Shown in pieces: positions 48,368 through 57,845 of a stretch of DNA of 64,000 nucleotides. Location: contig BTPP01000006.1 in the NCBI GenBank assembly GCA_037102815.1, positions 1,674,001-1,738,000 of the forward strand. Direction: 5' to 3'. The notes under the pieces were generated by a model that saw nothing but the letters and a program-made list of their open reading frames with translations, did not search any database and was not told where the DNA came from. The translations under genes were made by a program, and so were the position numbers. This stretch comes from Neurospora intermedia (lineage: Eukaryota; Ascomycota; Sordariomycetes; Sordariales; Sordariaceae). Positions within the stretch are counted from its first letter, which is position 1. Each line of letters starts with the position of its first letter.

Positions 48368-50569
48368 TTTGGCGGCGCTGGATGATGGCGCAACCAAGGA
48401 CAATTTGGTAATGAAGACCTCTGATCATGAACAGTAACAGTGTTAGATACCTCTATGGGAAGCGTCACAGTAAACGCGCAGGAAGAAGCCTTACCGACGA
48501 AGGTTTGATGGTTGCAGTTGTGCCAAAGAGGCACTGGTGATGGTGGTTGATGTGTTTGATTTTTTTGCGAAGGAAGAGAAATGAGAATGGGGAGAGGACG
48601 CAAGAGGGGGGGCCTTTTTAAAGAAATCAAATTTGTGGGCGGCTCAAGTTGTTCAACTCGTTTGTTGGGTAGGGCCATTCACTTCACTTGTCTTCGCCAT
48701 CAGGCAGAGACGAGATGAGCAACTCGAGTGCAGTTCTTCCATCTCAAGAGAAAAACGGAAGGAGCCAGCTTGCTCAGGTATTGCCAGGCAGCTGGCAGCT
48801 TGGGGTACTCGGATACTTTCTCGGGAACGGGCACGCAAGACTGGGAGCCTGGCTTTCACTCTCTGGGTGGCAGGTACCATCCGTGTTTGCAAACTTCTGT
48901 TCGAGTCCTTCAAAGCATTATCGACCAGCTCAGGGAGGAATAAGGGAGACCGGATGATATGAGGTCGGTACTTGAGCCCAGGACGTGACACATCCAGTTG
49001 TATTATCCGACCAAATCAGCTGTCATCTCTATCCAAAGCTTCATCACATTGTAAAGGTTATTGCGATGTCGACGAGATATGTTCCACAAGAAGACAAACA
49101 GGAAGCTTGAAGAAATCAATGGAAGTGGAAGGTTAGAAAAAAGATTTGCTCTGAAATACATCTACTACAGGTAACTGTCGGTGATCAGTTGAGCCAACCT
49201 TTCATGACATGGACTCTGGGCCGGTACTTTACCAATGACACTTGTGACTCGAGATTGCTCCAAGGTGTTTCCGGGTTTTCTATCATGACTTCAACACTGT
49301 CAGCCTGGGACTGTCGTCTTATTTTATTTGCAATTAACACCCAAGTGGTACATAGTACAATACCTAGGGAAGGCAAATTTATGATGGAAAATCCAGTCCT
49401 GGCGGCAAACGAGGGGGCTCCTCTGCAAGATAGGACCAAAACGAACTTGGGACCATTGGTCAATTCGTAGAATGTGCTTCTTCCATCTAGAGGTCTCTAT
49501 TATACCCCAGGCATTGTTATCATATTCACCTACCTCTACAGTAGCATGGTGTTGTGAGTGGTATCCATGTCCGGCAGCTTTTGACGTGCGGAAGAGCACA
49601 GCAGCAACTCTTGATTTTCGAGGGACAGAAGGAAACGAGGTGGACATCTCTGTGCTAAGGCTTTCCTCTGCTTGGTCAGGTTTACATAGCTTCACAAAAC
49701 GCAATTTGTTTTCAACCTTCAAGTTCAACCTGCTGGCGACCAAGCGAGGTGTGCTCCCACGGCCGGTCAACCTCGTGGTGTGAAAGTATCAGCAAGAGTC
49801 TGACACAAGAGACGGCTGTACCTCGTCAGGGTGCACGGCCCTTGACGCAAATATCGAGGGCGTGGGAAGGAACTTCAGAACTAGGTAGTGGAGTCAAGGA
49901 TCTAGACCGTGAATTCCTCACTCAGCTTTCCTGCCTTCCACTTGACTTCCACTTGCCAGCTCGGAGCGATGCCAAGGTAACGGTCTGGTTCTGTCGTTTG
50001 TCCTAGTAGTCCCTCTAGGCCACGCCGTGTAAGCTCCACAGTACTAGGTAGCAACCTGAAAGCCACTTCTCCAAGGTGCCGCACCATTGAAGCTTTATTG
50101 CCATACCTCCAGTAGCCCCCCATCAGCGACAGGTAAGGAGGGACAACGGAAGGCTACCCCTCTACCCACCCAGTCTGGTTTTGTCCTTGAAGTCCCCCTG
50201 CTCGTCCTCGGAAACGGTCTCGCCCACACTCCGCACCAGCGCCTTCACCGTGAACTCCAATCCTCTCTTCTTGGTTGATGAACTTGAGATACCGATGATT
50301 CCAGTCCGATCATCCTTCGATACGCTCACCCGTTCTAAGACCGGCTTCAGCATGGTTAACCTCGGCTCCTGCTCCTGCTCTAGATTCCGTTCAAGTTGTA
50401 CCTACATAGTACAAGCTGGACTTGGATCCGACTCCAACTCCAGAGACTCCAGTCCATGCCGCACCTCACCTCTCGCCGTTCCCACAGACCAGCAATGCCA
50501 GCTCGAGAAGCAACACTCGGTACGACTTGTTGACGAGCATGATACTTCAGTCGTCTTCTCCAACAATGA
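48368..50569. other. intergenic
   Basis: No convincing gene. A short minus-strand frame at 50162-50353 (MLKPVLERVSVSKDDRTGII) has some coding character but overlaps equally open plus-strand frames. Confidence 0.35.
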
Positions 50570-52276
50570 CGTCGGGGGACACAACCAATCAAATTCGAAA
50601 TTGTTCTCTCCACTCGTGGCGGCTATTGTCTCGACAACATGCGTGAGCGCTATGCAGGCGAGAAGCTCATTGTAGCCCGCGACAAGCTTGACCTGCTGTC
50701 AATTGACAACAAAAGGGTCTTCACCTAGGTAGGTTTGCATCCCATGGGGGTGACGTGTCTCAAGCAGTCCAGCTAACGGGAGTCTGATGCTAGTTTAGCG
50801 GTTGAAATCATCATCGTCAGTAAACAATCTCGCTCCTCCAAAAGATCGCGTGTTTCTTCCTGTCGAACAAACCGGCCGCCGCACTCCATCCGCCCGATCA
50901 CAGGCACCGGTCCCTCCTCAAGCATCACCGGGACCGGCCTTAGAAGCTCGCTTTCCGCGAAGGGTCATCGACAAGCACAAGCCGCACAACGTGACCACAT
51001 AACATTTCAATAGTAGAAACAGTGCCCGACAACTACCTCTCCGAACTCGAAATTACCGACAACAAGGGCTATCATTCTCTTCGTTGGGCGATTTTGTTTT
51101 GTAACTGATACTGGAAGTCTTGCCGTAAAGGGACTCAAGGCAAGAAAGGGGAACACGAACTCGTCACATGATAATCATTCCGAACCATTTGATTTGGGAA
51201 TCCAGGATTGGAAGTCCTCTGGATAGCGAGGGAAGCGACTGAGCAGGAAAAGAAGGGGGGAAGGCGCAGCAGGCGGAGTGTAGTAAGAGCAGAGATGCAT
51301 TTCTTTATCAAGCTCCGCAATCGGTTCGTCAATGCAAACTACCTGTACCTACCTCTACCTATGCCTCTCGGAAGGTGCTGCATGCCCCCGACCCAACTCT
51401 CGAGCAGTTCTGCAACGACCAGCACATAGGTGCTGCTGTGCACCCGGATGCCGCACTTCCCACAACAATAGACAGCCCTTTTCTGGACTTTTGACATCCC
51501 ATCTTGACCTAGCGATTTGGTTCAGTGCACTTCAGTTGAGTTTCTCTGAGTCCCGGTCTTATGCACCGCATCAGAAACAGAGAGGTCGATGTTGACGGCG
51601 ATAAGATCGTTGACGTCACGACCGGCGAGAAGGTAAGCATTAGCTCTTTTGCGCAGTTTATCCGGCCAGGAGTGACCGAGCACTGATACCTTCTATTGTT
51701 TCCAAACAGTAGGTATTCCAAAGCAGACAGCACGACCACCACCAAAGCATCATTCATGCCCCAATGCCGATCAGTGCTCCTTGCATCAAAACAAAGCATG
51801 TCACTGCGCAGAATGCTTCCTATCCCTTTCTCCTCGATATTCCTTGCTCAACCTTTGCCCTTCGACGACGCTGGTATCAACCTCCTACCTCTACCTACCT
51901 AGAGGTACCTTCAACAAAGTCTCGAAAATCGATCCATAACCCGACCGCTTTTTGACTCTTTGTACCATACATTGGGGCTGTCTTTACATCATTCAAGGCA
52001 TTCTGTCATTGATGACATGTCGTTGGATTTGGGCTGGTGAACAAGGGTATCGTGGCTCGGCCTGTCGTACCTGCATCAACAAAGGAACCACACCATCGAG
52101 TCACCGATCATCGACATGGACCGTTGGTGCTCAACGACAACAACCATGGAGAGTCGGATATGCCTTTTTTGAGGTGGCCTGGTTCTTTTTGGCACGTCCA
52201 TATTACCTTCTTTGGAAGGCATTACTGGCAGAATCATGCCACCGTCGTCCTCCATCTTCCAGTGGTCGACCCCTGA
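50570..52276 (+). other. coding-like islands, possible relic or unmodelled gene
   Basis: Four separated plus-strand segments have the C/G-ending codon bias of Neurospora genes. At 50570-50728 one reads ..NMRERYAGEKLIVARDKLDL and ends in a TAG. At about 51018-51107 one reads VPDNYLSELEITDNKGYHSL. At 51561-51632 one reads MHRIRNREVDVDGDKIVDV and is followed by a GTAAGC donor. At about 52040-52276 one reads NKGIVARPVVPASTKE. I could not join them into one model with consistent splice phases. They may be exons of a gene I have not solved, or remnants of one. No family recognised. Confidence 0.25.
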
Positions 52277-55200
52277 ACGATGTCAACAAACCACCCCTGT
52301 TCCATTCTTGGCAAGCGCCGACACCACCTCAAGACTGGACCCCTAATTCTGGTGGCGCCGGAAGCTCCAGTGGGCTTCAGGCCATTGGCCAACCCCCTGC
52401 ATCGACAACCACAGATCAAAGCGAATTGGTGAGCAGTCTTTCTTGGCCAAAGTTTTGTTTACGGTGCCAGGGGCATGTTTCTGATTCATTCTTGACGTGA
52501 GCTCGAGAATACAACAAAGGACGGAAGGACGAAGGTACGGTTCTGGGAGGTATAGGTAGTCACTTTGGGCATGGAGACGGAAGTTGGAGGCGAGGGTATC
52601 AGGGGTGGGGAGACAAGTGTTTCTGGACGACAAAATCATCGACTAGCATGTCGTGCGTCATGTGTTGGATTTGTGTTTCTGGCATCGGTACCAGTAGTGC
52701 CAGAGATTGGAAAGCTAGAAAGCCGGCACTAGAGAATCGAGTGATTCTGGTCTCGATTGTACAGACTGTAACAAATGGATTATTGCCTGTGTTCCACACT
52801 ATCCATGATATACATTCATTTCCTGGTTGATACCTAGAGGTACCTACTACCACCACCATGCCACGACGACAACGGCCGTTTCTGCGTGAAATCTTTCTTC
52901 GTCCCCTTATCTCGCAAAACCGGTCTCCTCAATACATATAGTCCAACCTTCCAGGTTATAATGACCATCGGAATCTGTCGGCAAAGGACAAAGCTCTAAC
53001 CAACAACCAAAATCATGAGTGAAACAATTCGATGTGGGAAGCTGGACAGAACAAGAGTGCCTTCATAGGCATCGTTTAACTACGATGCTATGCCCTGTCA
53101 GAGCCTATTTGCAAGTTACCCTCCCGTCAGCTCTTCTTCGATAGAGGTGCCTTACCTACAGGCATGACCGACCAGACTTTCACAAATACCGCTAACTGGA
53201 ACATAGTAGAGAGTTTGCCATTGATCGTTGTTGTACGTGAAGATACATATCAGATATTTCGTCTTTCCCTGAAGCCCCGACATGGCACTACATCCCCTTG
53301 ATAGGTATGTCCATTCCAGAAACTTTCCAGTGTCCTCAAATCTGTCTTCTGGTGGCTGGAAGCTGTGTGTCTTTCTCGATGTTCATACCGAAATCCCATG
53401 TTCTCCCAGTGACCATATTTCCCTTGGTTGCACTTCTAGATTCGATTCCCTTCATATCCCCTCGTAAGTTTATATATTATCTACACTTTTACTCCACGCC
53501 ACTGTTTACAGATCTTCCTTATGGCCTTGTTCATTAAATGTGGTTGGAGGTAGGTCTCAACCCGTACTCCAGTCGCGTGCCAACCCAGCCCAGTCCATGA
53601 CACTTCTCCCACTGTGGCCTTCAATTGCGTTCCTTTTGTATCGGCTTCAGCGCCAGGATCATGATCCTGTTTATTTCGTATCCAACGCAAAAGATGTGAT
53701 GCTGATTTCTTGTTTTCGAGGTGTTGTGTCTTGTACGAGTCGGCCCTTGTCGCGGGTTCAGGGTGTTTTGTGCTTGATCTTGGAGATCCGCCCGCTACGG
53801 TTGAGGGGATTGTCGAGCTGGTCATTGCTCGAATAGAGGTAGGATAGAGGTGGGCGTGGACTTGTAACGCTTTGTTCTTCTTATGAGCCGTCGTGGTAGT
53901 TCGCGGTTCGAATGTCGAATCTTTGCGGTTCTTTGTCAAAGGCGAGTTCTTAGTAGATTGAAAGTTTGTTACCTCTATAGGTGGAGGTATCGACTCGCTG
54001 GAGCGTATTCGCCGGTGGAAGTCTTTCAAACAGGCAACGAACAGCCAACACGTTAGGTAGTTAACGACGTTCACGTACAAGAAATCAGATGCTGGTTGAC
54101 AGAAGTCTGGTGTTCTTCCGGAGATGGTGGAAAGAGGTGAAAGAAGCTGTCAGCTTACATGGAATGTAGGTGTACTGGACTCGGTTGGTTAAGTTCCAGA
54201 TGAGCGCGAGAAGGGAAAATAACCAAGGGTTTGCCATCGCTGCTGGCATGAATGGCGGGGTCTGAACGCCCGAGCGATCAACCTGTCATCGGTCGCAAAC
54301 CGTTGAGGAGTGTTGTTCGTGTGTATGCTGCGAGTGTCTAGACTGGGAAGGTAGTTCCTCTGGTCAAGATTGTAAAGTTCTATCACCCAAGTGTTGGTTA
54401 ATGATCAAACGAGTCTCGTATTATGGATTCCGGTGTTTCTGTGATGCTGTTGCGCGTGAAAAGGAAGTGAGTGTCGCTCATGATCTGGGGTTTTCCAGCT
54501 TCTAGTATGCTAGAGGTCGGGCTATCTTCGACTTGGAGAATCCGTTGTATCTCTGAGCTCGAAAGACGATCGTGTTGCCGTGCTCCTGGTGTTCTTGCTC
54601 GATGTGTCTGTCGCGCCCCTCGCAAGATCGTATCGTAGAACTTGCGTGTCGTGGTGGCCCTAGTCTCTGTGTATGGTGATAACAACTGGCCGAGGAGATC
54701 ACTACATGCTTGAAGCAGTAAATCGGTTGCTATAGTGATCTACGAAGTATTGGCATGGTTTGGACCTTTGCGAGTGTGCGTAATGAACCTGGATAGGGCC
54801 ATTCGCTGACCATTTCCGGAGGTGACGAGGCTATCGAAGGTTCGCAGTTCAACACGACGTCGGCGTCGACGAGCGCAAGGCACAGGAAGTTGATGTATTC
54901 AACATCTGACTACAGCTAACTAAAGTATACCTATCTAAGCATCAAGACGATGCCGTCGCCGTCGTCCTGGGCAACGGCGCACCTCGTCTACTGAAGCCAT
55001 CCGGCCATCACAGCTCCCTCACCTTCCCATCCTGCCCTTCCCTGCCGCCCTGGCTGGCCCTGGCTGGCCCGGGCACGCCCTCGGGGGTCATCTGAACTCG
55101 TCAACCTGCCACATTCACCTGCGCTCTCCCGCCTCCGGGCCGTCAACTACGTCTTCGTCAGGTCCAAACGGCCCTTGACAGTCACACCCGGCTGCTCCAC

Positions 55201-55600
55201 CCTGTTTTCCTGTCGCTCAACCTTCAATAATAGCCTGCTCTCGACCAATAGAAGTTCAGACGAGGAGCTGTGGCCAGCCTCGTCCTCTATTTAAGCCCTC
55301 CTTCTGACAGACTTCCTCCTCCTCCTCTCTTCCCTGAACTCTTCCTCGCACAAACCTCCACTTCCTCTTCTTCTCTACTTCCATTTCTTACATCCCATTC
55401 CCCTTCTCCATCTTCTCTCCTCCTGTCTTGTCTTCCATTCTTCATCTTCATCTTCTTCTTGTACTCTCCATCTTCTTCACCCCGCACTTGTCGCGCTTTC
55501 TTCTTCTTCTTCTTCCTTCACACACACGCACAATATATTCTTCTTTTTCTTCTTCCCTCATACCTCACCTTCATCATCTTCCTCCATCATCATCTTCCTC
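52277..55600. other. intergenic; CT-rich promoter or leader at the right end
   Basis: No gene supported between 52.3 and 55.2 kb; a 199-codon minus-strand frame at 53481-54080 has unbalanced composition. From about 55290 the plus strand is an almost pure CT-rich leader (CTTCTTCTTCTT words) running into the noncoding transcript. Confidence 0.4.
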
Positions 55601-55713
55601 CTTCTTCATCACCTTCTTTCTTTGTCATAATTGTCTTCCTTCTTCTCCGTCTTCCTTCATCATCAACACTGGTAAGCCATCCCTCCTTTGCTTCACTTAC
55701 GCATCACCATATT

Positions 55714-55807
55714 GCCAATGATGATATAAAACCTTGTCATTATTCATTGTTCCAAGGCCATCGCGCCCGTGACGAACAAAACAAAACCTAGCACACATAT
55801 CTGAGGC
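55714..55807 (+). ncRNA. box C/D snoRNA candidate, intronic
   Basis: A terminal GCC/GGC stem closes a 94-nt RNA with box C ATGATGA (55718-55724) and box D CTGA (55801-55804). It lies inside the intron 55672-55877, the normal place for a snoRNA. A C'-like GTGACGA lies in the middle. The likely guide is the ten or so bases before box D (CTAGCACACATAT). I could not assign an rRNA target by eye. Confidence 0.6.
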
Positions 55808-56029
55808 TCACATCAACATCATCTGTTCATCACCTTCGATCCATCGTCGCGACCGTTGCTAATCTCACTGTCTTCAGTCATCCATCATCAACATCGTCTG
55901 CTTCATCTTCTCATCTTTCATTCTTCATCATCTTCACTCACACATGGTAAGTTCATTTCAGTCATCTCCATCAATGTGCTTCAACTAACCATCAACATCA
56001 ATCAGGACTTCTCAACACACATTCTCATG

Positions 56030-56240
56030 ATGCGCGGCGGGACTCCTTGTGCTTCGGTACTTGGGGGGGAGCTTGGCAACCTCCAGGGTGGGCATCATCT
56101 AGCACTAACACATCAACAACACTCGACATCACCAACACACAACATCTTGAAAACACATTCTGTGGGCGGGCCTTCAGCAGCTTGGCAACCTGCTGGGGGG
56201 TACAGGGGAGCTTGCTCCTTGGGCGGGTTTTCAAGACACA
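56030..56240 (+). ncRNA. stem-loops sharing GCTTGGCAACC
   Basis: Two hairpins share an apical GCTTGGCAACC: GGGA..GCTTGGCAACC..TCC near 56078-56094, and CAGCA-GCTTGGCAACC-TGCTG near 56177-56198. A third, GGAGC-TT-GCTCC, lies near 56208-56219. The stems differ while the loop is kept, which suggests a structural RNA. The exact boundaries are by eye. Confidence 0.4.
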
Positions 56241-56407
56241 TCACCGGTGCCAGGTGGCGCTGGCAGTCCAGTCCGGTCGACTCAACAAACATATACAGTG
56301 GGCAGTGGGCTTCTGGGGGTCCTCCTCTTGTCATTGTCAATCTGGACGGGACGTGACTGAGGGGGGCGGTTCCTCGGTGTTCTTGGTGGCTCTTGAACAT
56401 TGAGGGG

Positions 56408-56465
56408 CTGCGGGGAGGTTGTCCGGGTTCACACTTGTGTGTTTTCCTGGGCACCTCTCCGCGGT
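56408..56465 (+). ncRNA. R hairpin, copy 1
   Basis: GCGGGGAGG pairs with CCTCTCCGC, and inside it GTCCGGG pairs with CCTGGGC, giving a long stem capped by a short ACAC/GTGT hairpin. Four copies occur in the locus. Confidence 0.6.
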
Positions 56466-56513
56466 CGTCAACGGCTGCGTTTGTGGGGTTGGCAGATCTT
56501 CCTTCTTGATCTT

Positions 56514-56589
56514 CCCGAGTGATGAAAAACACAACATCTTCATTTTACATGTCCTGAAACCTGAAGGAAAAAATTGTCATTCTGACGGG
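56514..56589 (+). ncRNA. box C/D snoRNA candidate
   Basis: A canonical layout in 76 nt: terminal stem CCCG/CGGG, box C GTGATGA (56519-56525) directly inside, and box D CTGA (56582-56585) directly before the closing CGGG. Possible D' boxes CTGA lie at 56554 and 56561. The antisense element before box D is AAAAATTGTCATT. It lies between R hairpins 1 and 2. Its closing stem and boxes are the same as those of the type B cloverleaf units to the right, which suggests a common origin. Confidence 0.75.
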
Positions 56590-56618
56590 AAAGTTTGGAA
56601 GGTGGTGGACATCGTGCG

Positions 56619-56671
56619 CTGCGGGGAGGCTGTCCGGGTTCACACTTGTGTTCCTGGGCATCTCCCCGTGG
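56619..56671 (+). ncRNA. R hairpin, copy 2
   Basis: The same GCTGCGGGGAGG..GTCCGGG..CCTGGGC..TCTCCCCG layout as copy 1, with a slightly shorter apical part. The 3' arm has C for T and T for C relative to copy 1 and still pairs. Confidence 0.55.
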
Positions 56672-56900
56672 TCGGAACTGGGGGATTCTAGGTGTGTGTG
56701 TTCGTTTCTTTTTGTCTTTGTCCCTTCAATTTCATGTTTGTCAGTTCTCATATCTTGTATCCTTCTTGTTTGATCTCATGGTCGCGGCTCATACCAGACT
56801 TATCTCATGTTTCCTCTTCATTTCATGTCTCCCCTTCCTGTTGTGCCTCCTTCATCTCTGTTTCTTCACCCCATGTGTCATCTTCAACGTTCCCCTTTCT

Positions 56901-56969
56901 GCCCGATGAAGTTTGGTTGCGAGTGCGTCACTGGTAGTTCCAGCATAGGCAGTGCCTATGGCCGAGGGC
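56901..56969 (+). ncRNA. cloverleaf-like unit 1 (type A)
   Basis: Terminal stem GCCC/GGGC with inner GATGAAG and CCGA. Hairpin 1 is GC-GAGT-GC on a TGG-side stem, hairpin 2 is CTGG-TAGTT-CCAG, and hairpin 3 is ATAGGC-AGT-GCCTAT. Confidence 0.65.
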
Positions 56970-56997
56970 ACCAGTATATCTTTTCCTTTTGTGTTCT

Positions 56998-57067
56998 GCC
57001 CGATGAAGTTTGGCTGCTAGTGCGCCACCATCAAGTGATGGCACAGGCAGTGCCTGTGGTCGAGGGC
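56998..57067 (+). ncRNA. cloverleaf-like unit 2 (type A)
   Basis: Terminal stem GCCC/GGGC, inner GATGAAG and TCGA. Hairpin 1 is TGGC-t-GC-TAGT-GC-GCCA, hairpin 2 CCATC-AAGT-GATGG, and hairpin 3 ACAGGC-AGT-GCCTGT. Hairpins 2 and 3 have stems different from unit 1 but fully paired. Confidence 0.7.
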
Positions 57068-57074
57068 CTTTGTT

Positions 57075-57141
57075 CCGAATGATACTTGGTGACAAGTGCA
57101 CCACCGGCTAGGCCGGTAAACCGAGTGGTCTAGTTGACGGG
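57075..57141 (+). ncRNA. cloverleaf-like unit 3 (type B)
   Basis: Box-C-like AATGATA and box-D-like TTGA next to a CCG/CGG stem. Hairpin 1 is TGGTG-a-C-AAGT-G-CACCA, hairpin 2 ACCGGC-TAG-GCCGGT, and hairpin 3 ACC-GAGT-GGT. Confidence 0.7.
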
Positions 57142-57168
57142 TTACGATCTTTCCCTGTGTGCTTTTTT

Positions 57169-57236
57169 CCCCGATGATGTCTGGTGTCAAGTGCACCACC
57201 GGCTAGGCCGGTAAACCGAGTGGTCTGGCGGAGGGG
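57169..57236 (+). ncRNA. cloverleaf-like unit 4 (type B)
   Basis: Terminal CCCC/GGGG stem, inner GATGATG and CGGA. Hairpin 1 ends in CAAGTG, hairpin 2 is ACCGGC-TAG-GCCGGT, and hairpin 3 is ACC-GAGT-GGT. It is nearly identical to unit 3 in hairpins 2 and 3, so it is likely a recent duplicate. Confidence 0.7.
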
Positions 57237-57259
57237 TTGTGGTGTTTTCTTCGTGTTTT

Positions 57260-57342
57260 CCCCAGTGAAGTTTGGTTAGCGAGTGCGCCACTGAGCTCTG
57301 ACAAGTGTCATCTCAGCAGAGGCAAGTGCCTCTGGCCGAGGG
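57260..57342 (+). ncRNA. cloverleaf-like unit 5 (type A, long hairpin 2)
   Basis: CCC/GGG terminal stem with inner AGTGAAG and CCGA. Hairpin 2 is extended: CTGAG/CTCAG outside, TGAC-AAGT-GTCA inside, separated by a small internal loop. Hairpin 3 is AGAGGC-AAGT-GCCTCT. The longer arm explains the 83-nt length. Confidence 0.7.
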
Positions 57343-57349
57343 TTCAGTT

Positions 57350-57419
57350 ACCGGATGATGCTTGGTGACAAGTGCACCACTGCCAAGTGGTGGTAAACCG
57401 AGTGGTCTAGCTGACGGGT
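57350..57419 (+). ncRNA. cloverleaf-like unit 6 (type B)
   Basis: ACC/GGT terminal pairing with GGATGATGC and CTGA inside. Hairpin 1 is TGGTG-a-C-AAGT-G-CACCA, hairpin 2 ACCACTGCC-AAGT-GGTGGT with a shortened 3' arm, and hairpin 3 ACC-GAGT-GGT. Confidence 0.7.
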
Positions 57420-57446
57420 GGTTTCTTGGTGTCCTTGTACATCAGG

Positions 57447-57494
57447 GGGCTGCGGGGAGGCTGTCTTGGTTCGTCCTGGGCACCTCTCCGCGGT
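57447..57494 (+). ncRNA. R hairpin, copy 3
   Basis: GCTGCGGGGAGG and CCTCTCCGCGG arms again, with a shorter apical part (CTTGGTTCGTCCTGG). It lies between cloverleaf units 6 and 7. Confidence 0.6.
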
Positions 57495-57509
57495 GAGCGA
57501 TCCCCTTCC

Positions 57510-57579
57510 CCCAATGAAGTTTGGTTAGCGAGTGCTCCACTGGCAAGTGCCAGCAGTCGCAAGTGCCTCTGGCGGAGGG
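57510..57579 (+). ncRNA. cloverleaf-like unit 7 (type A)
   Basis: CCC/GGG stem with inner AATGAAG and CGGA. Hairpin 1 is TGG-tt-AGC-GAGT-GCT-CCA, hairpin 2 CTGGC-AAGT-GCCAG. Hairpin 3 keeps the CAAGTG loop but pairs less well (AGTCGC..GCCTCT). Confidence 0.7.
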
Positions 57580-57592
57580 TTTTATCTTTTAT

Positions 57593-57661
57593 CCCGAATG
57601 ATGCTTGGTGACAAGTGCACCACCGTCAAGTGGCGGTAAACCGAGTGGTCTAGCTGACGGG
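57593..57661 (+). ncRNA. cloverleaf-like unit 8 (type B, best example)
   Basis: Terminal CCCG/CGGG stem, box-C-like AATGATGC and box D CTGA. Hairpin 1 is TGGTG-a-C-AAGT-G-CACCA, hairpin 2 CCGTC-AAGT-GGCGG, and hairpin 3 ACC-GAGT-GGT inside TA/TA. The four stems make a tRNA-sized cloverleaf, but there is no tRNA T- or D-arm sequence. Confidence 0.75.
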
Positions 57662-57682
57662 TTTTTCCCTTGTATTTCGTTC

Positions 57683-57754
57683 CCCGGGTGAAGTTTGGTT
57701 GGCAAGTGCGCCACTGGCAAGTGCCAGCAGAGACAAGTGTCTCTGGCTGACGGG
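57683..57754 (+). ncRNA. cloverleaf-like unit 9 (type A)
   Basis: CCCG/CGGG terminal stem, GTGAAG and box D CTGA. Hairpin 1 has GGC-AAGT-GCG within TGG/CCA. Hairpin 2 is CTGGC-AAGT-GCCAG and hairpin 3 AGAGAC-AAGT-GTCTCT, both perfect. Against unit 5, hairpin 3 has changed from GGC/GCC to GAC/GTC on both arms, a compensatory change. Confidence 0.75.
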
Positions 57755-57756
57755 TT

Positions 57757-57832
57757 CCCGATTGATGCTTGGTGTCAAGTGCACCCAGCCACCAGCCAAG
57801 CGGCTGGTAAACCAAGTGGTCTAGCTGACGGG
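57757..57832 (+). ncRNA. cloverleaf-like unit 10 (type B)
   Basis: CCCG/CGGG terminal stem, ATTGATGC and box D CTGA. Hairpin 1 is GGTG..CAAGTG..CACC, hairpin 2 ACCAGCC-AAGC-GGCTGGT (seven perfect pairs, a different sequence from every other unit), and hairpin 3 ACC-AAGT-GGT. It starts only 2 nt after unit 9 ends. Confidence 0.75.
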
Positions 57833-57845
57833 CGGTTTGACTTTG

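Noticed and set aside
47504-48403. A 299-codon frame overlapping the polyglutamine gene in another phase
   Set aside because: It reads the CAG run as polyserine, and its start includes the intron of the chosen model. The polyglutamine phase keeps a sensible N-terminus and good splice sites.
53481-54080. A 199-codon minus-strand frame
   Set aside because: Ser/Thr/Lys/His-heavy composition without domain or codon bias. I regard it as chance.
55270-55791. A 173-codon plus-strand frame rich in Ser, Phe and Leu at the start of the noncoding locus
   Set aside because: It is a translation of the CT-rich leader (CTT/TCC words); two other frames in the same stretch look equally open. It crosses the proposed first intron donor at 55672.
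57593-57661. Array units as tRNA genes, because of their size and cloverleaf shape
   Set aside because: They lack the conserved D-loop, T-loop and promoter boxes A and B, and their loops are 4-nt AAGT instead of 7-nt.
56901-57832. CRISPR-like or simple tandem repeat interpretation of the array
   Set aside because: There are no identical repeats with unique spacers. The units are diverged and vary in ways that keep base pairing, and the organism is a eukaryote.
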